Under the pieces are notes generated by a model that worked only from the letters and a program-made list of their open reading frames with translations, ran no database searches and was not told where the DNA came from. Below are positions 1 to 7,960 of a stretch of DNA of 22,054 nucleotides, piece after piece. Position 1 is the stretch's first letter. Every line of letters starts with the position of its first letter. The position numbers were made by a program, and so were the translations under genes. Source of the DNA: Carex sylvatica (lineage: Eukaryota > Streptophyta > Magnoliopsida > Poales > Cyperaceae); assembly GCA_964058845.1 (NCBI GenBank), contig CAXKVR010000633.1:1-22054 (forward strand), given 5' to 3'.

Positions 1-1006
1 TTTCGCATTTTGGCCTGATACCCGATTACCGGACTCAAATACTTCCCTCTTAGATGCGTTAAACCTCAACTTTCGTATTTTGGCCTAATTTATCTAAGTT
101 ACTTGTTAGTTTACTAAAAGTATCCAAGGACTTTCGCCTCAAGGAAAGTTTCGCCTTTCGGGTACTCCTTGGTTTCACCCTACTTCATATACTTTATTCG
201 GTTGGAATGAATTTCATAGACTTGGCTCCTAACACTTAGATGTGCGCATTCATCTAACGGGATGACTAATCATATTCAAGCAAGCACAAATAGAGCAATA
301 AAAATACTACACAACATAGTAAAAACCAAGCGTTCAACACAAAATCCAAGTAGCATACAAGCAAAACAAAACTAGAAACTACATCTTACCCCTAGAAACA
401 AAGTAAATTAGCTACTCATGTTCATAAGATAACACAAATAACAAGAAGTAAAAGAGTTCATGATAAAACAGTGGAAAATCCGAAGATCCGTTCAAAACTT
501 GCGTTCTTCCCTTCTCTTCTTCTCTTCCTACTTGTCCAAGCAACCTCGAAAAATGAATGATGGAATGTTATTGATTTATTCCCCTTTTTCTGCTGTGGAA
601 TATCTCCTTTAATGCCCCAGATCACGCCTCCAGGAGTTTCCTTTTCGGCTCCTCAAATCGTGCTCAATTCAGATTCCAGCTGGATTTTCCGAATCAGCAT
701 TGTACGGCCCGTACAAGATCCCGTACGGACCGTATACCTGGGCCTTGACTTAGAGACTTTGTGCCTCTGTTGTGGATCCTTCTGTGTGATTGGGCAGATC
801 TTGTACGGTCCGTACAGAATGTCATACGGGCCGTATGAAAAGTAGTCAGATGCAGATTTTCACCCTTTTTCCTGCAAAATACCAAACAAAGCATAGCAGT
901 ACCACATTTCATCGAAATACAAGTAAAAAGTCCACATTCATAGGCTTTAAAGCACAAGTTTCATTGTAAATTAGGGCCATAATTTAGATATAATATGGAG
1001 ATATCA
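1..1006 (-). repeat. 3' LTR of element 1 (partial)
   Basis: Bases 1-36 and 712-1006 align with 10487-10522 and 10523-10813 of the 5' LTR, with about four differences (all transitions) and one 4-bp gap. Bases 37-711 have no counterpart in the 5' LTR, which is therefore deleted there. The boundary at 1006 is the CA of the TG...CA ends and lies next to the polypurine tract. About 443 bp corresponding to 10044-10486 should lie left of the window, giving a full LTR near 1.45 kb. Two palindrome pairs lie inside, at 703/724 and 804/825. Confidence 0.93.
703..835. repeat. Two TACGGNCCGTA pairs in the 3' LTR
   Basis: Exact palindromes start at 703, 724, 804 and 825. Each pair is spaced 21 bp, and the pairs are 101 bp apart. 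They lie near the 5' end of the LTR in element orientation, so in U3. Confidence 0.95.
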
Positions 1007-1019
1007 AATTCCCCCAAGC
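1007..1019 (-). promoter_or_regulatory. Polypurine tract (plus-strand primer) of element 1
   Basis: On the minus strand the sequence reads AAGCTTGGGGGAATT and is followed at once by the LTR start TGATATCTCC. The G5 run and its contact with the LTR identify it as the primer for plus-strand DNA synthesis. Near-copies of AAGCTTGGGGG lie further upstream in the element, at 1321 and 1921, and inside gag near 7951. Confidence 0.8.
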
Positions 1020-2006
1020 TTGAACTTTGCTTGTCCTCAAGCAAAAATTCTAACTTAGGTGTGGTTTTGGTTGTTGGACTTACCTAAATGCAAGTTAATC
1101 TACCAAGAGGAAAAATGTGCATGATCTTGCGTTCGTTAGAAATCTATTAGAGTCATTTTGGATAGTAATTTGGTTTCCTTTGGTCAACTTTGATTCACCC
1201 CACAATTCAATTGATCAAACCCTAACTTCAAGAATGTATTGCTATTTGTAAGAATTAAGCAATCAAACGCATCAATAGTTCATTTTTTTACCAAATCTAT
1301 GCCCTCATTTGTGGTTGGAAATTCCCCCAAGCTTGGAACAAGCTTAGGTCAGAAAGTTGCGGACTTTGTGTGTTGATGTATGTAAAGGCTCTTTTCAGTT
1401 TTTTTTTTTTTTTTTTTAGGTGTACGGTCCGTATGATCTGGATACGGTCCGTATGGGAGACGAGCTCAAAGGCGCCTAACATGGCTTATTGCCAGTACTC
1501 TTATATTCTCCATCTTTTCCTTTTTCTCAAAATTTTTTATATCTTTTATCTTTGTATACATCATGAATACACACATCCAATGATATTCACTCATATCAAT
1601 GGATATCCAAATCTTTCTATTGTTTTGAAATCCCATTTTTCTATTTTTACAAGGCATAGTCCGGTTTCAAATGCTTTCTTGACACAATTCAATTCAATCC
1701 CACAAAGTCCCAAAACAGACTATCGTACACAATTCTTTCAACCAAACGCGTGGTTATTTCCAATTTCCCAAATTCAACATGTCACAACCAGAATTTCTCA
1801 AATTGGACTCTAATTCTCGCAATTCACACAGATTTAATCCTCAGAACATGCAAACACAAAGACAAACTAAAACAAAACTAAATGCAAAACTAAATGCAAG
1901 ATAAAGAAAATAACTAATCACCCCCCCAAGCTTAGTCTGAGCATTGCCCTCAATGCCTCAAGACATGTAATGGAAAAATAAATAAGCTGGGGTAGGAAAA
2001 ACCTGA
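1020..2006 (-). other. Noncoding 3' region between the ATHILA-type ORF and the PPT, with two extra PPT-like tracts
   Basis: No plausible gene is seen in this ~1 kb. It holds two more PPT-like tracts, at 1321-1335 (TTGGGGGAAT on the minus strand) and 1921-1934 (AAGCTTGGGGGGG). It also holds a 19-base T run on the plus strand at 1399-1417 and a palindrome pair at 1423/1443. The open frames here are A/T-rich and overlap the T run or the motif. They look accidental. Confidence 0.7.
1423..1453. repeat. TACGGNCCGTA pair, 20-bp spacing
   Basis: Exact copies start at 1423 and 1443, both with T at the centre. The pair follows directly after the 19-base T run in the 3' noncoding region. Confidence 0.95.
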
Positions 2007-3341
2007 TCAGTAGTCAGAGGAGGGGTCGAAGCGCCAGTCGCGGAACTGGTCCTCAATGTCACCAAGGCGCTCGGCATAGTCAGCCATGTACCCACTAATC
2101 TCATCCAGTCGAGTGGTGTGAGTAGCCGACTGCTGCTGGATGGCGGCGATGTGATGGCCCTGCTGCAGCTGTGTGTCCCGGATGTCGGTCATGAGGGAGT
2201 AGATATCCCTAAGAGTGGGGTCAGCTGGGTACGGGCGTGCAGAGGCAGAGGTGGGTGGCTGAGAGGAGGAGCTGGGAATGTCTGAGTTAGGAGGTAGAGT
2301 CGCAGAGACCAACCAGGTGGAGGGGTCAGCCACGGAGATAGATGGGCCAAATGGAAGGCGACGTGAAGAGCCATCCACGAAGCGCCAGTCATAGAAGTCA
2401 GAGTGACCGGCGGGTCCGCGGGAGATAGAGAGGAAGAGGGCCTGGCGGAAGCTCTCAGGATCCATAAGAGTGGGGCCAGGACATATGTCTCGACCCGGAT
2501 ACGCTCCCAATCCGAGGCGTTGCTTGATGACCTCGACATAGGCTCCAATTTTGATCTTCCCACCCGGCCTGTTCTTGGCTTGCTGCCCAAGCCAATGATG
2601 GACCATGAGAAGGGCCAAGTCCGGATACTCGGGGATGGGACGTAGCATAGTGTCCATGAGCATGAGGTCGACGGTGTTGGCGCGGTTCTGAGTCTCACCG
2701 CGCGCGAATATGGTAGAAGCAAGGGCACGCTGGATGATCCGAAGAGTAGGGTGAGGGATGTAGCGGGCGCGGTAGGAGGCATTGGCTGATCGAGGGCAGC
2801 CGGTGATCATGGCCCAGAAGGTATCGCGATCCCATCCCTCTCGGAAACTGAGGGTGTCGGTAGTGGGCTGACTGTTGAAACTGAACCACTCGCGTAGAGA
2901 GGAGAGATAGACGAGATGGATTTGATTACATAGCCGAAATTTGATGAAGAGGACATCTTGGTTGTCCAACTTCAGCTCGAGAGAGGAGAGGAATTCCTTG
3001 GTGTCCATCTCGTAGGCGGGATGGCGGAGGTTCCAGAAATCGTGGCCAAACCCAATTCGAGCGGTGAGGCTGAGGAAATCATCTTGCACTCCAAAACTGT
3101 GGAGTGTGTCGAAGTGGACCATGGCAGTGTTCTCGAATACCCTTTTTTGTAAAGAGATGAAATTCTCGTACATCCGACGAGTGGGCATGTCAAAATACCT
3201 TGCCGCGAAGCGGTCGGCGCGGTCGGTGTATTCGCCAGAGGAGGTTCGTTCGGAGCCGGAGTCATAGGGCTCAGGGGATGGATGGCGGGGTGGTGTGGGT
3301 GAGCGGTCCTGGCGTCTCTTTTGACGGCGCTCACCAGACAT
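2007..3341 (-). CDS. ATHILA-type ORF downstream of pol (env-position protein), intact
   Basis: This 444-aa ORF starts with a true ATG and has no stop or frameshift. It lies in the env position of Athila-group elements, and its central part (about residues 38-345) resembles the ATHILA ORF / plant transposon protein families. Features in order: a basic N-terminus (RRQKRRQDR, residues 5-13), possibly a nuclear signal; a Pro/Ser-rich stretch to ~36; the conserved globular part, with LASTIFARGE at ~207-216; a Ser/Pro-rich linker at ~350-372; and a polar, probably coiled-coil C-terminus at ~376-435. I see no signal peptide, membrane segment or furin-like site, so envelope function is not supported. 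The decayed plus-strand ORF at 20509-21551 shares its layout. The biochemical role is unknown. Expression probably needs a spliced or internal transcript, because ~770 bp separate it from pol. Confidence 0.85.
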   Translation of the reverse strand: MSGERRQKRRQDRSPTPPRHPSPEPYDSGSERTSSGEYTDRADRFAARYFDMPTRRMYENFISLQKRVFENTAMVHFDTLHSFGVQDDFLSLTARIGFGHDFWNLRHPAYEMDTKEFLSSLELKLDNQDVLFIKFRLCNQIHLVYLSSLREWFSFNSQPTTDTLSFREGWDRDTFWAMITGCPRSANASYRARYIPHPTLRIIQRALASTIFARGETQNRANTVDLMLMDTMLRPIPEYPDLALLMVHHWLGQQAKNRPGGKIKIGAYVEVIKQRLGLGAYPGRDICPGPTLMDPESFRQALFLSISRGPAGHSDFYDWRFVDGSSRRLPFGPSISVADPSTWLVSATLPPNSDIPSSSSQPPTSASARPYPADPTLRDIYSLMTDIRDTQLQQGHHIAAIQQQSATHTTRLDEISGYMADYAERLGDIEDQFRDWRFDPSSDY

Positions 3342-3360
3342 GGTTGTCAGTTGGAACTGG

Positions 3361-3434
3361 TACGGGCCGTATGAGGGTTTGTACGGGTCAGACGGGTGTA
3401 GGTACGGGCCGTATGGGTTGGTTGTACGGCCTGT
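3361..3434. repeat. Four TACGGNCCGTA-type sites at exact 21-bp period
   Basis: Sites start at 3361 (exact), 3382 (degenerate), 3403 (exact) and 3424 (one mismatch). The nearest is 20 bp upstream of the ATG of the ATHILA-type ORF, in its 5' leader. Confidence 0.92.
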
Positions 3435-3880
3435 ATGGGTTGCTAGGAGTGAACGGAGGTTTGCTGCCAGATGCGGAGAAGAGGCGGCTGGTAGTAGGGC
3501 TGGTGTGGGCGGTGGCTGTGTAGAAGGTGTTGTCGGCGGCTGTGTTGATGACAGGGTATTGAGAAGGTCAGCCGGTAGGGTGGTGCACTGCTAGAGACGG
3601 AGATCGGAGGTATGTGTGGAGCAGTAGGTGGCGGAGAGCGGCCGGTCGGTGCACTGCTAAGGGCAGAAAATGGCGGTGGATGCGGAGGAGAGGGCAGCGG
3701 CTGGCTAGGGTTTTGTGGTACGGGTTGGTGTGCGGTCCGTAGGAAGAAAACGACAAGAGTTGGTGGGGTGGGGTAGGGTCTGTCGAGGGGGGGTCGGGTA
3801 TAAAAAGGGAAAGGGTCTAGTCGAAGGGACGCGAAGAGAGAAGGTCGCGCCCCTTGAGGTTCTACGCCGGATGGTTTCCA

Positions 3881-3912
3881 TACGGGCCGTATGATTGTTA
3901 GTACGGGCCGTA
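3881..3912. repeat. TACGGNCCGTA pair, 21-bp spacing
   Basis: Exact copies start at 3881 and 3902, both with G at the centre. They lie in the pol to ATHILA-ORF spacer. Confidence 0.95.
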
Positions 3913-4055
3913 CCAATCCCCCGAATTGATTTTTGCCCCTATCTGATCAGAATTTAAAGACAACTACAAAATGAAAAATCCAAATTAAACTAATATCAAA
4001 CTAAATGTTCAGGAATTAAAGTAATAATGAGAGAAACAAAATAATTTAAAAAATG

Positions 4056-4073
4056 CTTGGGTTGCCTCCCAAG
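4056..4073 (-). promoter_or_regulatory. Conserved post-integrase stem-loop, element 1
   Basis: In element orientation the stem CTTGGG / CCCAAG encloses the loop AGGCAA. The stretch GCGCTTCTTGGGAGGCAACC also occurs in element 3 with one base changed. Element 2 has a CATGGG / CCCATG stem at the matching place. It lies about 40 bp after the integrase stop. Its role is unknown. Confidence 0.75.
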
Positions 4074-4113
4074 AAGCGCTCATTTTAGGTCTTTAGCTAG
4101 ACCACCTTTCAAC

Positions 4114-5613
4114 TTAAACTTCTATCGGAGCGGGGTCAGAAAGAAACTGAACATTCCGCTCATTCATCAAGTGGTCAGCAACGTAGTGCTTGAGGCGCTG
4201 ACCATTTACCTTGAAGGTACCACTTTCTGTGCTCCAGATATCAACTGCTCCGAAAGGGTACACTTTCTCCACCTTAAATGGGCCGGACCATCTTGATTTG
4301 AGTTTACCTGAAAAAATTCTCAATCTAGCATTAAATAAAAGTACAAGATCTCCCTCTTTGAACTAGCGAGGCGAAATGCGTTGGTCGTGCAATCGCTTCG
4401 TCTTTTCCTTGTAAAACCTCGCATTCTCATACGCATGCAACCTCATTTCCTCCAACTCATGCAAGTCGAGGACACGCTTTTCTCCAGCTGCAAGCAGATC
4501 CATGTTGATCGCTCTTGTGGCCCAAAATGCCTTGTGCTCAATTTCAACAGGAAGGTGACACGGCTTTCCATACACCAGCTTGTAAGGGCTCATGCCAATC
4601 GGTGTCTTGAAGGCGGTGCGGTAGGCCCAAAGTGCATCATGCAGCTTGAAAGCCCAATCCTTCCTTGTCCTTGCGACTGTTTTCTCTAAAATCGACTTGA
4701 TTTCCCTGTTAGAAATCTCAGCTTGGCCATTAGTTTGAGGGTGATAAGAAGTGGATACCTTGTGAGTCACCCCATGTCGGCTCAAGAGTTTCTTGAATTG
4801 TCGATTGATGAAATGCTTGCCTCCGTCACTGATGACAGCTCGAGGCACCCCAAAACGAGGGAAAATAATCTCATTGAAAAACCTTCTTACCGAATTCGAA
4901 TCAGCTTTGCGGCATGCCATTGCTTCAACCCACTTTGATAGATAGTCTACTGCCACCAAAATATACTCATTCCCTTGAGAAGAGGGGAATGGACCCATGA
5001 AATCGATGCCCCAAACATCAAAAATCTCAACCTCAAGAATAAAGTTGAGAGGCATCTCACTTCGTCTTGTCATGTTTCCGGTCCTTTGGCACCTGTCACA
5101 AGCTATAACAAAAGATCTTGCATCTTTGAAAAGAGAAGGCCAAAAGAAACCAGATTGTAATACCTTGGCAGTGGTCTTAGAGAATGAAGAGTGTCCTCCA
5201 TAAGCGGACGAGTGGCAATGTGCAAGAATAAAGTCTGTTTCCTCGAGTGAGACACAACGTCGGAATACGCCATCGACTCCAACCTTGAACAGGTAGGGCT
5301 CATCCCAAAAGTAGTACTTGGAATCTGACCTTAGTTTCTTCTTCTGTTGGTGGGACATTGTGGCGGGCAAAACTCCAGAGACCAGGTAATTTGCTATGTC
5401 AGCATACCAGGGAGCTTGTTGTTTGGTCTGGTTGGTATTTGTACGGCCCGTATGAATCTGTGTACGGTCCGTATGTTGGACTGTGCAGGCCGTATGAACT
5501 TCTGTACGGCCCGTATGGATGTCGTCCAAATCAGAACTGATTGCAAGGAGTTGTTCATCGGGGAATGAGTCATTGATCGGGAGCTTAGTTGTGGTATCTT
5601 CTTCCCAATGAAG
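4114..5613 (-). pseudogene. Integrase region of pol, element 1 (one in-frame stop)
   Basis: The frame starting at 6357 covers the integrase from about residue 315. It has an HHCC zinc region (H382, H389, C420, C423, counted in that frame) and the catalytic triad D452, D511, E547, with 35 residues between the last two (D,D35E). All key residues are present. An in-frame TAG at 4363-4365 cuts the protein before the C-terminal part, which continues in the same frame to 4114 and carries the GPF/Y-type SRWSGPFKV module. No chromodomain follows, as expected for Athila. Between RNase H and integrase a linker (~280-305) contains four seven-residue repeats of the type HTxRTxx, encoded by the palindrome run at 5442-5515. 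The stop makes the encoded integrase about 40-80 residues short. Confidence 0.9.
5442..5515. repeat. Four TACGGNCCGTA-type sites at exact 21-bp period inside pol
   Basis: Sites start at 5442, 5463, 5484 (degenerate) and 5505. They are in frame with pol and encode the heptad linker repeat between RNase H and integrase. Confidence 0.95.
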
Positions 5614-6027
5614 ACGTGACAGATGGTCCGCTACAGAGTTCTCGACTCCTTTCGTATCCCTTATCTCGAGATCGAACTCCTGCAAAAGAAGAATCCATCT
5701 AATCAGTCTTGGTTTTGCATCCTTCTTACTTAAAAGGTACCTTAGTGCGGCATGATCTGTGTAGACCACTATCTTTGAGCCCACCAAATATGATCTGAAT
5801 TTATCGAGAGCAAAAACAATGGCGAGAAGCTCCTTTTCAGTTGTGGTGTAGTTCATTTGGGCCGGATTTAGCACCTTGCTAGCATAGTAAATAACACACG
5901 GTTTTTTATCTTTCCGCTGCCCCAGAACTGCTTCGACTGCATAGTCGCTTGCAACGCACATCAACTCAAATGGTAGTGACCAATCTGGCGGTTGTAAGAT
6001 AGGTGCAGAGATAAGAGCTTCCTTTAA
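5614..6027 (-). pseudogene. RNase H region of pol, element 1 (catalytic Asp replaced)
   Basis: The domain spans about residues 111-248 of the frame starting at 6357. It is recognised by [27 protein letters not shown] and VADHLSRL. RNase H would degrade the RNA strand of the RNA:DNA hybrid during reverse transcription. The family normally has an Asp at the position that is V135 here (CVAS instead of CDAS), and the Gly of AVGAVL is Glu. The other acidic residues are present: E174, D201 and D244. The changes predict a weak or dead enzyme in this copy. The frame is shared with the 3' part of RT and with integrase. Confidence 0.85.
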
Positions 6028-7260
6028 ACTGCAAAAAGACTTGACACAATCATCAGTGAAAATAAAATCAGAATCTTTAATAAGTAAATTGGTCAAAGGT
6101 TTCGCAATTTTTGAGAAGTCCTTTATGAAACGGCGATAAAAACCGGCATGTCCAAGAAAACTTCGAACCCCCTTGACATTTGTTGGGATTTTGAGTTTCT
6201 CGATTACCTCAATTTTTGCTTTATCAACCTCGATCCCTCTAGAGGTGATAACATGTCCCAAGACAATTCCTTCTTGGACCATGAAGTGACATTTTTCCCA
6301 ATTGAGGACTAAATTGACTTCTTCACATCTCTGCAAAATCTTACACAAGTTAGTCAAACAAGAATCGAAAGAAGTACCGTATACAGAAAAATCATCGATA
6401 AAAATTTCAACTTATTTTTCAATAAAATCAGAAAAAATAGCCATCATGGCTCTTTGAAAAGTCGCAGGTGCATTGCAAAGACCAAAGGGCATTCTACGGT
6501 ATGCATAGGTACCGTATAAGCATGTGAATGTGGTCTTCTCTTGATCTTGCGGGTGAATGGGAATCTGAAAGAAACCTGAATAACCATCAAGATAACAAAA
6601 ATAAGAGTGGTTAGCAAGCCTTTCAAGGAGATGATCTACAAACGGCAAGGGAAAGTGATCCTTGCGAGTAGCCGCGTTGAGGTTCCGATAGTCTATGCAC
6701 ATCCTCCAACTGGTTGCAACGCGCGTTTGAATCATCTCATCTTTCTCATTTTTCACCACTGTTGCTCCTCCTTTCTTTGGAACCACATGGACGGGGCTCA
6801 CCCATTTGCTGTCAGAAATCGGGTAGATAATACCTGCTTCATAAAGTTTTAAAATTTCTTTCTTTACTACCTCTTTTAAATTTGGGTTGAACCGTCTTTG
6901 GTGTTCGACTGAAGGCTTGTGGTCGTCTTCTAGCAAGATCCTGTGTGTGCAAGTGGCTGGATCGATCCCCTTCAAGTCCTTAATAGAATACCCAATCGCG
7001 CCTTTGTGGGTTCTCAACTTCTCCCTGAGTTTGGTGGTTTGGTAAGGGGTCAATCCTGCATTCACAATGACAGGACATGTCTTTTCTGAGTCAAGGAATT
7101 TGTACCTGAGAGTGGCTGGGAGAGGTTTTAATTCGGGAATGATCTGTGCAGTCTGGCTTGTTGTACGGTCAGTATGAGTTCTGTGCGGACCGTATGCCTC
7201 AGCTTCAGACTGGACTCTTGGTTCCTTCTCAATCTCCAGCTTTTCTGTTTGAAAATTCAT
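6028..7260 (-). pseudogene. Reverse transcriptase region of pol, element 1 (in-frame stop before the catalytic box)
   Basis: RT makes DNA from the element RNA. The first part (ATG at 7260) shows the linker, then LKGIDPATCTHRI, the fingers with SPVHVVPKKGG, WRMCIDYRNLN, the palm YLDGYSGF with the first catalytic Asp, and MPFGLCNAPATFQ. An in-frame TAA at 6412-6414 then interrupts. The same frame resumes and holds the catalytic FIDD box (the family's usual F/YxDD) about eight codons further on, followed by the LGH connection region. The stop removes the two essential Asp of the active site from the upstream product. The N-terminal linker is in a different frame from the protease, so a further indel lies around 7229-7400. 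Confidence 0.9.
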
Positions 7261-7297
7261 CTGGTGTACGGTCCGTATGATCTGTGTATGGCCCGTA
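7164..7297. repeat. Two TACGGNCCGTA-type pairs in the protease-RT linker
   Basis: Sites start at 7164 and 7184 (both degenerate) and at 7267 (exact) and 7287 (one mismatch). Each pair is spaced 20 bp, and the pairs are 103 bp apart. They read as YGP, HTDRT and PYGPY in the two linker frames, and the protease-to-RT frameshift lies near the second pair. Confidence 0.9.
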
Positions 7298-7960
7298 CGG
7301 AAAGTCTTCCAGACAGACAGGTGTCATGTCTGCTGCGCAAATTGTTTCAAGATCGCCTGTTTCAGCCTGTAAATCAGATAAAAAATCAGAATGATACCTT
7401 AGCGAGTTGTTGATTTGCTCCATTAACTTCTCCTCAACTAATTCATCAATCACGTCGACCATATAACACGATTCGGGTTGAGCGGGATACTTCATTGCTC
7501 GGTCGATTTGAAAGTGAACTTTCTCATCTCCTATGTTCAAGGTTAAAGTCCCATTTTTCACATCAATCAGCGCCCCGGCGGTTCTCAAAAACGGCCGTCC
7601 TAGAATGATAGGGACCTCCTTGTCTTTCTCCATTTCCATCACAACAAAATCACCGGGCACATAGAACTTACTGACTCGAACCGGTACATCTTCCACTATG
7701 CCAAGCGGTAGTCTCACTGAAGAATCCGCAAGTTGTAAAGTCATTCGTGTAGGTCTAAGCTCACCTACACCCATTCATTCGAAGATAGTTCGCGGCATGA
7801 GACTCACACTAGCCCCCAAATCACATAAAGCTTGTCGGATGGTTGCTTTGCCAATTGTGCATGGAATGAAAAATTTACCCGGATCTCCCAATTTCGGTGG
7901 AAGTTCATTTCTCAGGATAGCACTGCACTGCTCAGTCAATTTCACCGTCTCATGCCCCCC
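7229..7960 (-). pseudogene. Retropepsin (protease) region of pol, element 1 (stop and frameshifts)
   Basis: The aspartic protease would cut the Gag-Pol polyprotein. The segment after gag (about 7778-7955) lies in a different frame from gag and contains the active-site motif ALCDLGASVSLMP, where Asp is the catalytic residue and DLGAS is the Athila form. An in-frame TGA at 7775-7777 separates it from the rest, which starts with an ATG at 7774. That part shows the second half of the fold, with VPGDFVVMEME and IILGRPFLRTAGALIDV. The C-terminal linker ends at 7229 in a frame different from RT. The protein is therefore split in three places: a G6-run frameshift near 7955, the TGA, and a frameshift near 7229-7400. 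Confidence 0.88.

Larger units (their letters stand above)
3342..4113 (-). other. Spacer between integrase and the ATHILA-type ORF
   Basis: About 770 bp without a convincing gene. It holds the conserved hairpin at 4056-4073, a palindrome pair at 3881/3902, a run of four at 3361-3434 just upstream of the ORF start, and a degenerate site at 3731. The middle is C-rich on the minus strand and gives a proline-rich open frame that I reject as a gene. This is the natural place for a splice acceptor or internal promoter for the downstream ORF, but I could not identify either. Confidence 0.7.

Noticed and set aside
612..845. Open frames across the LTR palindromes, such as 612-845 plus and 694-957 minus
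   Set aside because: They lie inside an LTR. The palindrome lacks stops in all frames and lengthens chance frames; YGPY-type peptides there are not evidence of coding.
1370..1813. 147-aa plus-strand frame starting in the T run
   Set aside because: It is antisense to the element, dominated by the homopolymer and A/T-rich sequence, and has no domain.
2007..3341. Functional envelope glycoprotein
   Set aside because: No signal peptide, transmembrane segment or cleavage site is visible. The protein looks nuclear or cytosolic, with a basic N-terminus and a probable coiled coil.
3361..3434. CRISPR-like array (short repeats with regular spacing)
   Set aside because: The repeats are 11 bp with 10-bp spacers, at most four units, inside a plant retrotransposon, with no cas genes.
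3799..3807. TATAAAAAG on the plus strand as a promoter
   Set aside because: It points away from the minus-strand ORFs, and no plus-strand gene follows.
3443..3916. 157-aa proline-rich open frame upstream of the ATHILA-type ORF
   Set aside because: It has no ATG at its start, its composition follows the C-rich spacer, it contains the palindromes, and it resembles no known domain.
7942..7960. Programmed ribosomal frameshift between gag and protease
   Set aside because: Athila Gag-Pol is normally one frame and the run is a plain G6 without a clear slippery heptamer; with four other breaks, a random indel or homopolymer read error is simpler.
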